Positions 35,973 to 44,293 of a DNA stretch of 64,000 nucleotides are shown in pieces. This DNA comes from Actinomarinicola tropica (lineage in GTDB: Bacteria; Actinomycetota; Acidimicrobiia; Acidimicrobiales; SKKL01): NCBI RefSeq assembly GCF_009650215.1, contig NZ_CP045851.1, positions 3,375,001 to 3,439,000 of the forward strand, read 5' to 3'. Below the pieces are notes generated by a model. The model saw only the letters and a list, made by a program, of their open reading frames with translations. It searched no databases and was not told the origin of the DNA. The position numbers were made by a program, and so were the translations under genes. Position 1 is the first letter of the stretch. Every line of letters starts with the position of its first letter.

Positions 35973-37342
35973 CGCTCGCCCCGTGCCCGGGTCGTCGGCG
36001 CGCCGCCCGATCCGACGTACCGGGCGCGGGCTCGGAACCGGTTGCCCGGCTCCTCGTACTCCTCGATGGCGTGGGCGATCCACCCCGCCGCTCGCGCCAC
36101 GGCGAAGATCGCCTCGCCGACGCCGACGTCGAACCCGGCGACGTGGCAGAGGGCCGCCAACCCGAAGTCGACGTTCGGCGGCGCGGGTGCCCCATCGGCC
36201 ATGACCTCCTCGACCGCCTCGACGACGGCCACCCGCTCTGCGGGGGCACCCGAGCGGCGCACGAGGTCGAGGAGGGCCACGGCCCGGGGGTCGCCCTCGG
36301 GGTAGAGCGGATGCCCGAAGCCGGGGACGACGCGGTGGTGGCGAAGGTGGTCGGACACCACCGCGCCGACCCTGTCGAGGTCGTCGGCGCCCGCCTGCTC
36401 GACCTGGGCGAACAGGTGCTGCACCGGGACGCTCGCGGTGCCGTGCAACGACCCGCTCAGCACCCCGAGCCCGGAGGAGACGACGGCGTAGGGGTCGGCA
36501 CGGGTGGAGGCCGCGACCCGGGCGGCGAGAGTGGACGCCGCGAGCTCGTGGTCGGCCAGCAGGACGAGCGCGGCGTTCAGCGCGCCGACGAGGGCCGGCG
36601 TGGCGCGGCTCGGCCCCAGTCGCGGCCACAGGCGCGCCGCGATGGCGTCGGGTCGCACATCCACGTCGTCGCCCCCGTCGCCGCCGCCACCCTCGTCGGT
36701 TGCGGCGGGGATGGCGAGCGGCGGGACGGGATCGGTCGACCGGAGCGGCAGGGCGTCGACCATCGTGGCGATGAGGCGCCGGCCGGAGTGGGCCACGCCG
36801 GTGGGACGCAGGTCGTGGCGCAGGGAGTGGGTGGCGCCGGCCACCGCGACGGCGACGCGCAGGCGGTCCCCGGCGGTGGCCGAGCCGGGAAGGCCGGCCA
36901 CCTCGGCGGCGATGAGGTCGGCCGACTTCACGCTGGAGGCCCAGGGGCCGAGGTCGGTGGGCGCCGGGGCGTCGTCGCCGAGCCAGAGCCACTCCGCGAC
37001 CCACTCGAACGGGCGGGTCGACGCCAGCTCGACGGCGTCGCGACCCCGGTAGCGGAGGCGGTGGTCCTCGATGGCGGTCAGGCGGGTGTCGATGACGACC
37101 TCGAGCCCGCCGCGGTCGGGCGCTCGGCGGTGCCGCCGCGCCAGGCGGTCGACGTCGGCGGCGGAGAAGAGGCTCGTCCGCCCGTCGACGGCGCGCCGGC
37201 GGTCGAGCATGCCCCGGCTCACGTAGGCGTAGAGCGTCTCGACCTTCACCCCGAGCCGGTCGGCCGCCTCGCGAGCGGTGAGGTCGCGGCCGGCGAGGTC
37301 CGGCATCGAGGGGTCGGCGGCATCGGTCATTGACCCGATCAT
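35969..37342 (-). CDS. citrate synthase-like enzyme fused to N-terminal helix-turn-helix domain
   Basis: 457 residues (a second in-frame ATG at 37330 is possible). Residues ~20-72 read LTAREAADRLGVKVETLYAY then VSRGMLDRR and LFSAADVDRLARR, a MerR/excisionase-type HTH. From ~80 on it is a citrate synthase fold; catalytic residues are retained: His in SGSLHGTA, His in PGFGHPLYPEGDPRA, Asp in PNVDFGLAAL. The GFGHPLY variant resembles citryl-CoA lyase-like members more than classical CitA. It contains a Gly/Asp insert in mid protein. Divergent from citA across 87 bp with palindromes, which suggests regulation of its neighbour. Confidence 0.85.
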   Translation of the reverse strand: MIGSMTDAADPSMPDLAGRDLTAREAADRLGVKVETLYAYVSRGMLDRRRAVDGRTSLFSAADVDRLARRHRRAPDRGGLEVVIDTRLTAIEDHRLRYRGRDAVELASTRPFEWVAEWLWLGDDAPAPTDLGPWASSVKSADLIAAEVAGLPGSATAGDRLRVAVAVAGATHSLRHDLRPTGVAHSGRRLIATMVDALPLRSTDPVPPLAIPAATDEGGGGDGGDDVDVRPDAIAARLWPRLGPSRATPALVGALNAALVLLADHELAASTLAARVAASTRADPYAVVSSGLGVLSGSLHGTASVPVQHLFAQVEQAGADDLDRVGAVVSDHLRHHRVVPGFGHPLYPEGDPRAVALLDLVRRSGAPAERVAVVEAVEEVMADGAPAPPNVDFGLAALCHVAGFDVGVGEAIFAVARAAGWIAHAIEEYEEPGNRFRARARYVGSGGAPTTRARGER

Positions 37343-37344
37343 GA

Positions 37345-37358
37345 TTGATATGGATCAA
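37345..37358. promoter_or_regulatory. candidate operator TTGAT-N4-ATCAA between two citrate synthase genes
   Basis: 5-bp inverted repeat with ATGG spacer immediately upstream of the HTH-citrate synthase start, followed by the overlapping palindrome CAACGTTG (37356-37363). This AT-rich patch stands out from the GC-rich surroundings. It would suit a dimeric HTH protein. Confidence 0.45.
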
Positions 37359-37429
37359 CGTTGACAACCCTGTTCGCTCGTCGCCACCCTGGGAGCGTCA
37401 CCGCGAAGAGAACGAAGGAGATCGCCTCC

Positions 37430-38590
37430 GTGTCAGCCACCCCCACCTCCGATCCCGCCATCGAGGTCCCCCGCGGCCTGAAGGGCGTCATCGCTGCCGA
37501 CACCGCCCTCGGCGACGTCCGCGGGCGTGAGGGCTTCTACCACTACCGCCAGTACTCCGCTGTCGAGCTGGCCGAGCACCGGAGCCTCGACGAGGTGTGG
37601 CACCTGTTCGTCGAGGGCGACCTCCCGAGTGCCGAACAGCTGCGGGCGTTCCGGGCCCGGGTCGCCGCCGTCCGTGCAGAGCCCCTCCCACCGGTCGTCC
37701 TCGACGCCCTGCCGCTCATCGCCCGGGCCGGGGCCGCCGGACCGCTCGACGGGCTGCGCAGCGCGGTGTCGCTCCTCGCGGCGGCCGAGGGCTTCGCGCC
37801 GGTGATCGACCTCGACCGCGAGACGATCGTCGCCCAGGGCATGCGGGTGGTCGCCGCGATGCCTGCGCTGGCCGCCGGGCTGTGGCGTGCGGGCCAGGGC
37901 CTCGACGTGCTCGCGCCGGACCCGTCGCTCGACTGGCCCACCGACTACCTGCGGATGATCGGCGGCGCCACCCCCAAGCCCGAGCACGCCCGGGCGGTCG
38001 AGCGCTACCTGATCGCCACCATCGACCACGGGTTCAACGCGTCGACGTTCACGGCGCGGGTGATCGCCTCGACGGGAGCCGACGTCGGCGCGGCGATCGT
38101 CGGCGCCATCGGGGCCCTGTCGGGCCCGCTGCACGGAGGTGCGCCGTCCCGCGCGCTCGACACGCTCGACGCCATCGGATCACCCGACCGGGTCGACGAG
38201 TGGGTCCGGCCGCGGGTCGAGGCGGGCGAGAAGATGATGGGGTTCGGCCACGCGGTGTACCGCACGCAGGACCCCCGCTCCGAGCTGATGCACCGCACCG
38301 CGGCCGAGCTCGGTGGGGACCTGGTCGACTTCGCCGAGGTCGTCGAGCGGCGGGTGGTCGAGATCCTCGCCGAGCTGAAGCCGGGGCGAGAGCTGTACGC
38401 CAACGTCGAGTTCTACGCCGGGGTCGTGATGGAGCTGGCCGGCCTGCCCCGGGAGATGTTCACGCCGACGTTCGCCACCAGCCGCGCCATCGGCTGGGCG
38501 GCCCACGTGGTCGAGCAGGTCGAGGACGGCAAGATCATCCGCCCGAGCGCCCGCTACGTCGGCCCGCCCGCGCCGGCGCCCCTTCCCTGA
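37430..38590 (+). CDS. citA: citrate synthase 2 (CitA-type)
   Basis: 386 residues from GTG 37430, with GAAGGAG 9 nt upstream. Catalytic region: His200 in IDHGFNASTFTARVIASTGAD, His235 in SGPLHGGAPSRAL, His274 in MGFGHAVYRTQDPR. The position of the catalytic Asp reads Glu (ANVEFYAGVV); mycobacterial CitA also has NVEF there, so this is a clade feature rather than a defect. It condenses acetyl-CoA (or propionyl-CoA) with oxaloacetate. Divergent from the HTH-citrate synthase. Confidence 0.93.
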   Translation: MSATPTSDPAIEVPRGLKGVIAADTALGDVRGREGFYHYRQYSAVELAEHRSLDEVWHLFVEGDLPSAEQLRAFRARVAAVRAEPLPPVVLDALPLIARAGAAGPLDGLRSAVSLLAAAEGFAPVIDLDRETIVAQGMRVVAAMPALAAGLWRAGQGLDVLAPDPSLDWPTDYLRMIGGATPKPEHARAVERYLIATIDHGFNASTFTARVIASTGADVGAAIVGAIGALSGPLHGGAPSRALDTLDAIGSPDRVDEWVRPRVEAGEKMMGFGHAVYRTQDPRSELMHRTAAELGGDLVDFAEVVERRVVEILAELKPGRELYANVEFYAGVVMELAGLPREMFTPTFATSRAIGWAAHVVEQVEDGKIIRPSARYVGPPAPAPLP

Positions 38591-38604
38591 GCCCCTGGAG
38601 CCCT

Positions 38605-38704
38605 CGGGGTTGGGCGCGACATCCGGCGCATGTGACGCCAACAGCGCCCGACCCGCGGGGTTGGGCGCGACATCCGGCGCATGTGACGCCAAGCGCGCCC
38701 AACC
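38605..38704. repeat. tandem nested palindromic element, two copies
   Basis: Two identical 37-bp units (38605-38641 and 38656-38692), each beginning CGGGGTTGGGCGCGACAT and ending GCATGTGACGCCAA, with a 14-bp join. In copy 2 the outer arms GGTTGGGCGCG and CGCGCCCAACC are perfectly complementary and enclose an inner hairpin GGCG-catgtga-CGCC; copy 1 has the same design with one mismatch. It lies between the convergent 3' ends of citA and the S9 peptidase gene. It could be a double terminator or a dispersed REP/MITE-like element. Confidence 0.8.
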
Positions 38705-38734
38705 GGCGTGAGGGCGGGGATGCGGACGGGCCGG

Positions 38735-40807
38735 TCAGGGCTGGACGGCGAGGGCGGTGCGGAGGAACTCGACCTGGAGGAGGAGCAGGTTCTCCGAGAC
38801 CTTCTCCTGAGGGGTCATGTGGGTGACGCCCGAGAGGGGCAGGACCGTGTGGGACCGGCCCGCCTCGAGCAGCGCCCGTGAGAGCTGGAGCGTGTGGGCG
38901 ACGACGACGTTGTCGTCCGCCAGCCCGTGCACGAGCAGCAGGGGGCGGTCGAGCTCCGGGGCGAGCGGCGTGAGGTCGGTGCGCTCGTAGGCCGCCGGCT
39001 CCTCGTCGGGGTGGCCGAGGTACCGCTCGGTGTACGCGGTGTCGTAGAGGCGCCAGTCGGTGACCGGCGCGCCGGCGACGGCGGCGTGGAACACGTCGGG
39101 GCGGCGCAGCACCGCGAGCGCCGCGAGGTACCCGCCGAACGACCAGCCGCGGATGCCGACGCGCGACAGGTCGAGGCGGGGCTCGACCTCGGCGGCGGCA
39201 CGCAGCGCCTCGACCTGGTCGTCGAGCACCGGGCCCGCGAGGTCGCCCTTCACCGCGCGCTCCCAGGCGGGACCCCGGCCGGGGGTGCCGCGGCCGTCGA
39301 CGACGAGCACGGCGAAGCCCTGGTCGGCGAGCCACTGCGAGACGAGGAACGCCCCTCGGCTGCGCAGGACCCGTTGCGCGTGCGGGCCGCCGTACGGGTC
39401 GAGCAGGACCGGGAGCGGCTCGTCGCCGGCGCCGGCCGGCAGGAGGAGCGCGGCGCGCAGCCCCCGGTCGCCCAGCTCGAGGAAGCGGACGTCGACCTCG
39501 AGATCGGGGACCTCGGCCCGGGATGCGACCGTGACCGCCGCCTCGACGTCGCCGTCGGGGACGACGACCATCGCCGAGCCGTGCTCGTCCATGGAGGCCC
39601 GGCTCACGACGAGGGTCCCGTTGCCGGCGGCGGCGCCGTGGATCCCGGGGGTGGACGTGAGCGCGGCGAGCTCGCCGTCCCACCCGAGGAGCGCGAGCTG
39701 CACCTCGGTCGGGTCCTCGAACGAGCAGGTGACGAGCACGCCCGCGTCGTCGACGGCGACGACCGAGCGCACCTGGACGTCGCCGCCCGAGAGCGGTTCG
39801 CCGTCGACCACGACCCGGCGGGCGCCGTCGATGTCGGCGACGGTGACGAGTCGTCCCTCGTGCCACGCCGGCGCGCCGGGCACGACCTCGACCCACGCCT
39901 CATCCGTCTGGCGGTGCAGCTCCGTGGTCGCACCGGTGTCGGCGTCGACGGAGAGGACGAGCATCTCCCGCTGGGGCCGGTCGAGCACGGTGACGAGGAG
40001 CGGGCCGCCCTCGGACCAGGAGACGTCGACCAGGTAGGGGTGGGCGTCGGCGTCCCAGTCGACGTCGACGCGCCCACCGTCCAGATCGACGACGGCCAGG
40101 CTGCACGCGGCGTTGGCGGTGCCGGCTGCGGGGTACCGCACGGGCCGCGGCTCGGTCCACGGCTCGGCGGGCGAGGAGATGTACCAGGTGGCGACGGGCG
40201 ACTCGTCGACGCGCTCGACCACGAGCCGCGTGCCGTCCGGTGACCACCAGTGGCCACGGGTCCGGCCCAGCTCCTCGGCGGCGATGAAGTCCGCGGCACC
40301 CCAGGTGACGTCGCTCTCGCCGATGACGAGCTGGTCGGCGTGGTCGGGGCCGACGGCGCGCAGGGAGCCGTCGGCGACGTAGGCGACGACGGTGCCGGTG
40401 GGATCGATGCGCGGGTCGAAGGCGCCGGGCTCGGCCTCGAGCGTCCGCACCTCGCCGGACGCCAGGTCGACGTGGACGAGGCGGCCGCCGAGCGCGGCCA
40501 CCGCCGCGCCACCCTCGCGGTCGACCGAGTAGGCGACCACCCCCTCGCCGGTCTCCCGCGCCCGCTCCCGACGGGCCCGCTCCTCGGCCGGCAGGTCGTC
40601 CTCGCCGGCCACGCCCAGGTCGCGAGGGTCGATGAGGCGGCGCTCCTCGCCGGAGTCGAGGTCGAGGAGCCAGAGCGAGTGCACGGGGTCGTCGCCGGCG
40701 TCGGACCGCAGGAACAGCACCCTGCGCCCGCCCGACACCACGGTCGGGGTGCGGGGCGCACCGAGGGTGAACCGCCGGGTGACCGCGTAGCGACGAGGGA
40801 AGCTCAT
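38735..40807 (-). CDS. S9-family prolyl oligopeptidase/dipeptidyl peptidase IV-like
   Basis: 690 residues. The N-terminal ~430 residues are a DPP IV-type beta-propeller (TWGAADFIAAEELGRTRGHWW contains the EE motif used to bind the substrate amino terminus). The C-terminal hydrolase domain has LLDPYGGPHAQRV, nucleophile GWSFGGYLAAL, Asp in GLADDNVV and His in SGVTHMTPQEK. No signal peptide, so a cytoplasmic dipeptidyl peptidase is expected. Follows the GNAT gene by 11 bp. Confidence 0.93.
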   Translation of the reverse strand: MSFPRRYAVTRRFTLGAPRTPTVVSGGRRVLFLRSDAGDDPVHSLWLLDLDSGEERRLIDPRDLGVAGEDDLPAEERARRERARETGEGVVAYSVDREGGAAVAALGGRLVHVDLASGEVRTLEAEPGAFDPRIDPTGTVVAYVADGSLRAVGPDHADQLVIGESDVTWGAADFIAAEELGRTRGHWWSPDGTRLVVERVDESPVATWYISSPAEPWTEPRPVRYPAAGTANAACSLAVVDLDGGRVDVDWDADAHPYLVDVSWSEGGPLLVTVLDRPQREMLVLSVDADTGATTELHRQTDEAWVEVVPGAPAWHEGRLVTVADIDGARRVVVDGEPLSGGDVQVRSVVAVDDAGVLVTCSFEDPTEVQLALLGWDGELAALTSTPGIHGAAAGNGTLVVSRASMDEHGSAMVVVPDGDVEAAVTVASRAEVPDLEVDVRFLELGDRGLRAALLLPAGAGDEPLPVLLDPYGGPHAQRVLRSRGAFLVSQWLADQGFAVLVVDGRGTPGRGPAWERAVKGDLAGPVLDDQVEALRAAAEVEPRLDLSRVGIRGWSFGGYLAALAVLRRPDVFHAAVAGAPVTDWRLYDTAYTERYLGHPDEEPAAYERTDLTPLAPELDRPLLLVHGLADDNVVVAHTLQLSRALLEAGRSHTVLPLSGVTHMTPQEKVSENLLLLQVEFLRTALAVQP

Positions 40808-40818
40808 GGGCGCCGACG

Positions 40819-41829
40819 CTAGCCCTCGGGTCCTGCGGCCTCGGCCGGCCCGGGGACCGCCGGCGGCACGACGACGTCGGGTTCGGGCGCCGGCCCCGAC
40901 CGATCGCTCACGCTCGCCCCCGCGGTGAGGTGGTCGAGGATGGCGATGAGCTTCTGCGGGTTGCGCTCGGTGGTGATCCGGTCGGGGTCGATCCCCTCGG
41001 GGAGGGGTGGCGGGTCGCCGGTACCCGGTTCGGGGGCCACGGTGACGAGCACCGGGATGCCCCGCTGCGCCGCCTCGTGGCCGCGCGCCAGGTCGCCACC
41101 GGGACCGTCGAGCGGGAGGGCGACGACGATGGCGTCGGCGTCGTCGGCGAGGGGGCAGGGTCGCCCCTCGAGCATCGGGCACGCGCCCCGCCGGCCGGGG
41201 CGAGGTCCGGGGCAGACGACCACGTCGTACCCCGCGTCCTGAGCCGGCTCGGTGGCACGCCAGCGGCCGCCCGTCGCCTCGACGAGCAGCCGCGGTCGGG
41301 TGTGGGCGCCCAGCCACACCGGCGTCTCCCGCGTCGTGGCGATGGCGACGCGCACGGTCGTCCAGTCGCCGTGGCCGAGCGTCGCGTACTCCCGGAACCG
41401 GACCATCGACAGCATGCGCCGGTTCTCGGTGAGGATCTCGGCCTGGAGCGTCGGCACCCCACGCTCGGCCGCGTCGACCGCCAGGGCGTCGAGCAGATAG
41501 GGGCCGAGCCAGCCCCGACAGCTCGGTTCGATGGTGATCGCGAGCTCGCCGCTGCCGTCGTCGAGGAGGACGTAGCCCGCGTCGCCGACGATGCGCGACG
41601 GCCCGTGGGGCTCGTGGAGCTCGGCCACGAGGCCGTGCCCCCGCTCTGTCTGCGCGGTGATCCAGTCCTCCAGCCACGAACGGCTCGGCCGGAACGCGGA
41701 GAAGAAGCGCAGGTGCAGGTCGTCGGTCGAGAGGTGCTGGTAGAGCTCGAGGAGCGCGTCGAGGTCGTCGAGGGACACGGGCCGGACGACCAGGCGCCGA
41801 CCGTGGGGGAGATCCGCGACGCGCTCCAC
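40819..41829 (-). CDS. GNAT acetyltransferase with Cys-rich C-terminal module
   Basis: 336 residues from GTG 41829. Residues ~10-165 form a GNAT domain (LVVRPVSLDDLDALLELYQHL, then CRGWLGPYLLDALAVDAAERGV as the CoA loop region). The C-terminal ~165 residues hold a second module with CPGPRPGRRGACPMLEGRPC and ADAIVVALPLDGPGG, a Cys-bearing Rossmann-like segment I cannot assign. Operon with the S9 peptidase, which might act on N-terminally acetylated or free peptides; that link is speculative. Confidence 0.75.
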   Translation of the reverse strand: MERVADLPHGRRLVVRPVSLDDLDALLELYQHLSTDDLHLRFFSAFRPSRSWLEDWITAQTERGHGLVAELHEPHGPSRIVGDAGYVLLDDGSGELAITIEPSCRGWLGPYLLDALAVDAAERGVPTLQAEILTENRRMLSMVRFREYATLGHGDWTTVRVAIATTRETPVWLGAHTRPRLLVEATGGRWRATEPAQDAGYDVVVCPGPRPGRRGACPMLEGRPCPLADDADAIVVALPLDGPGGDLARGHEAAQRGIPVLVTVAPEPGTGDPPPLPEGIDPDRITTERNPQKLIAILDHLTAGASVSDRSGPAPEPDVVVPPAVPGPAEAAGPEG

Positions 41830-41964
41830 GCCCCCACCCTGACGGGCGCGCCCGGCCCGGTCCAGGGGCGAGGGACCCGACCTCCGGCCCCGGCGCGGTG
41901 ACGTTCGGCCCTGACGGCCCGGCGCCGTCGGCGGTTCGATCGTCCGTGGAGGCGAGGAGGCGCC
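41830..41964. promoter_or_regulatory. divergent promoter region of GNAT-S9 and acs operons
   Basis: 135 bp, with a strong ribosome site (GGAGGCGAGGAGG) before the acs ATG. It contains an inverted repeat GGTCC-N9-GGACC at about 41859-41877 and the word GTGACGTTCGGCCCTGA (41898-41914), which resembles the right part of DosR/DevR boxes as I remember them. Neither is proven. Confidence 0.35.
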
Positions 41965-43767
41965 ATGTCGACGATCCGCCAGATCGAACCAGATGTGCAC
42001 GGCGGACCGCCGCCGAACCTCGTCGACTACGACGAGGGGCGCGAGCGGTTCAGCTGGGAGCAGGCGCGAGCGACGCTCGACGGCCTGCCGGGCGGCCGGG
42101 GCCTGAACATCGCCCACGAGGCCGTCGTCCGCCACGTGGAGCACGGGCGCGGCGACGTCGTCGCGCTCCGCTGGCGGGGGAGGGACGGCACGGCGCGCGA
42201 CATCACGTACCGCGAGCTCGACGAGGAGAGCGGACGGTTCGCCAACGCCCTCGCCGCACTGGGCGTGGAGCCCGGGGACGTGGTCGTCACCCTCCTCGGG
42301 CGGGTGCCCCAGCTCTACGCGACGGTGATCGGCACGCTGCGCCACCGGGCCGTGCTCTCGCCGCTCCTCTCGGTGTTCGGGCCCGAGCCGATCCGCCAGC
42401 GCATCGACCTCGCGGCCGCGCGCGTCCTCGTGACGACGCCGAGCCTCTACCGGCGCCGGATCGCGCCGATGCGCGACGAGCTGTCGTCGCTCCGCCACGT
42501 GATCCTCGTCGGCGAGGGCGACGTCCCGGCCGGGGCTGTGGCCTGGGACGCGGTGGTCGGGGCCGCCGAGCCGGTCCACCGGATCCCGCCGACCCGACCC
42601 GACGACCTCGCCCTCCTCCACTTCACGAGCGGCACGACCGGTCTCCCCAAGGGGGCGATGCACGTCCACGAGGCCGTCGTCGCCCACGGCGCCACCGGGT
42701 CGATGGTCCTCGACCTGCGGCCGGGCGACGTCTACTGGTGCACGGCCGACCCCGGCTGGGTGACGGGGACGTCGTACGGGATCGTCGCCCCGCTGGTCCA
42801 CGGCGTGACGAGCGTGATCGACGAGGGCGACTTCGAGGCCGGCCGGTGGTACGAGCTGCTCGAACGGGAGCGGGTGGACGTCTGGTACACGGCCCCGACC
42901 GCCGTGCGGATGCTCATGAAGGCCGGACCGGAGCCGCGTGCCGGCCGCGACCTCTCCGCCCTCCGGCTGGTCGCGAGCGTGGGCGAGCCGCTCCACCCCG
43001 AGGCCGTCCTCTGGGGCGAGGAGGTGCTCGGCCTCCCGATCCGGGACAACTGGTGGCAGACCGAGACCGGCGGGATCATGGTCGCCAACTACCGGTGCCT
43101 GCCGGTGCGGCCGGGCTCGATGGGCCGGCCCCTCCCCGGCATCGAGGCGGTGCTGCTCGCCCGCGACGAGCACGGCGAGGTCGTGCTCGACGCCGCCGGC
43201 GAGCCGGTGACCGTGACCGAGCCGGACCGCGAGGGCGAGCTGGCCCTCCGCGCCGGGTGGCCGTCGATGTTCCGCGGCTACCTCGGCCAGCCCGAGCGCT
43301 ACGCCCGGTGCTTCGCCGGACCCTGGTACCGCACCGGTGACCTGGCCCGGCGCGACGCCGACGGCTGGTTCTGGTTCGCGGGCCGCGCCGACGACGTCAT
43401 CAAGTCCGCGGGGCACCTCATCGGCCCGACCGAGGTGGAGCAGGCGCTGCTCGCCCACCCCGCGGTCACCGACGCCGGCGTCATCGGCGTGCCCGACCCG
43501 GTGGCCGGCGAGGTGGTGAAGGCGTTCGTCAGCCTCGCCGCGGGGTTCGAGCCGAGCGACGAGCTGCGCCTCGAGCTCATCGGCTTCGCCCGGACGCGGC
43601 TGGGTCCGGCCGTCGCACCGCGCGCCCTCGCGTTCGACCAGCACCTGCCGACCACCCGGAGCGGCAAGATCATGCGCCGGGTCCTGAAGGCGCGTGAGCT
43701 CGGCCTCTCGGAGGGCGACCTGTCGACGCTGGAGTCCGGCGGCCCGGATCAGGAGGTGGCGCGGTGA
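41965..43767 (+). CDS. acetyl-CoA synthetase-type acyl-CoA ligase
   Basis: 600 residues. ANL-superfamily motifs: A3 P-loop [18 protein letters not shown]5 [13 protein letters not shown]7 [21 protein letters not shown]8 [17 protein letters not shown], and the catalytic, acetylatable lysine in [18 protein letters not shown]. Closest in style to short AcsA enzymes making acetyl-CoA, but acyl specificity is unproven. First of four genes joined by 1-4-nt overlaps (E2 fragment, ACP, Zn dehydrogenase), so the activated acyl group may pass to the carrier protein. Confidence 0.92.
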   Translation: MSTIRQIEPDVHGGPPPNLVDYDEGRERFSWEQARATLDGLPGGRGLNIAHEAVVRHVEHGRGDVVALRWRGRDGTARDITYRELDEESGRFANALAALGVEPGDVVVTLLGRVPQLYATVIGTLRHRAVLSPLLSVFGPEPIRQRIDLAAARVLVTTPSLYRRRIAPMRDELSSLRHVILVGEGDVPAGAVAWDAVVGAAEPVHRIPPTRPDDLALLHFTSGTTGLPKGAMHVHEAVVAHGATGSMVLDLRPGDVYWCTADPGWVTGTSYGIVAPLVHGVTSVIDEGDFEAGRWYELLERERVDVWYTAPTAVRMLMKAGPEPRAGRDLSALRLVASVGEPLHPEAVLWGEEVLGLPIRDNWWQTETGGIMVANYRCLPVRPGSMGRPLPGIEAVLLARDEHGEVVLDAAGEPVTVTEPDREGELALRAGWPSMFRGYLGQPERYARCFAGPWYRTGDLARRDADGWFWFAGRADDVIKSAGHLIGPTEVEQALLAHPAVTDAGVIGVPDPVAGEVVKAFVSLAAGFEPSDELRLELIGFARTRLGPAVAPRALAFDQHLPTTRSGKIMRRVLKARELGLSEGDLSTLESGGPDQEVAR

Positions 43768-44051
43768 CCCTGACCACGACGGACCGACGCGTCCAGATGT
43801 TCGCCGACACGGTAACGAACCTCGGCGACCAGGGCGTCGACGCCGTGTTCGGCGTCATCTACCCGACCCAGGTCGCCCTCGTCGGGTTCGGCGCGATCGT
43901 CGAGCGCCCGTGGGCCGTCGGAGGGATGCTGACCGTGCGCCCCGTCGTCACGGCCAGCCTCGCGGCCGACCACCGAGCGACCGACGGCCACGAAGGGGCG
44001 CGCTTCCTCACCAGCCTCGACCGCCGACTCCAGGAACCGGAGGCGCTGTGA
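43764..44051 (+). CDS. stand-alone C-terminal piece of 2-oxoacid dehydrogenase E2 acyltransferase
   Basis: 95 residues, starting at a GTG that overlaps the acs stop (GTGA). The whole protein aligns in pattern with the last ~90 residues of E2 catalytic domains: [21 protein letters not shown], then [20 protein letters not shown], with catalytic His70 and Asp74 of the DHRxxDG motif. The lipoyl domain, subunit-binding domain and first half of the catalytic domain are missing. It may be a decayed gene or a small domain conserved in this operon type. Tight coupling on both sides argues that it is translated. Confidence 0.8.
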   Translation: MTLTTTDRRVQMFADTVTNLGDQGVDAVFGVIYPTQVALVGFGAIVERPWAVGGMLTVRPVVTASLAADHRATDGHEGARFLTSLDRRLQEPEAL

Positions 44052-44293
44052 ACACCGAACAGGCCCTCGCCGCCGTGGCCGATGCCCTGCACGGCATCGC
44101 GCCCGAGGCCGACATCGACGAGATCGACTCGTCGGGCGCCCTCCAGGAGGAGCTCGACCTCGACTCGATGGACTTCCTCAACCTGGTCGTCGCCATCGAC
44201 CAGCGCACCGGGGTGGAGATCCCCGAGCGCGACTACCCGCGGGTGGCGTCGCTCGACGGCCTCGTCGCCTACCTCGTCGCCGCCACAGGCTGA
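44048..44293 (+). CDS. acyl carrier protein
   Basis: 81 residues from a GTG overlapping the E2-fragment stop (GTGA). The phosphopantetheine site is Ser40 in [16 protein letters not shown], with the flanking acidic helix expected for ACPs. It is not linked to fatty-acid synthase genes. Its position between an acyl-CoA ligase/E2 fragment and a dehydrogenase suggests carriage of a small acyl group in a dedicated pathway. Confidence 0.9.
   Translation: MNTEQALAAVADALHGIAPEADIDEIDSSGALQEELDLDSMDFLNLVVAIDQRTGVEIPERDYPRVASLDGLVAYLVAATG

Noticed and set aside
37881-38400. Glu in place of catalytic Asp in CitA (NVEF) as an inactivating change
   Set aside because: Mycobacterial CitA has NVEF at the same position, so this is normal for the clade.
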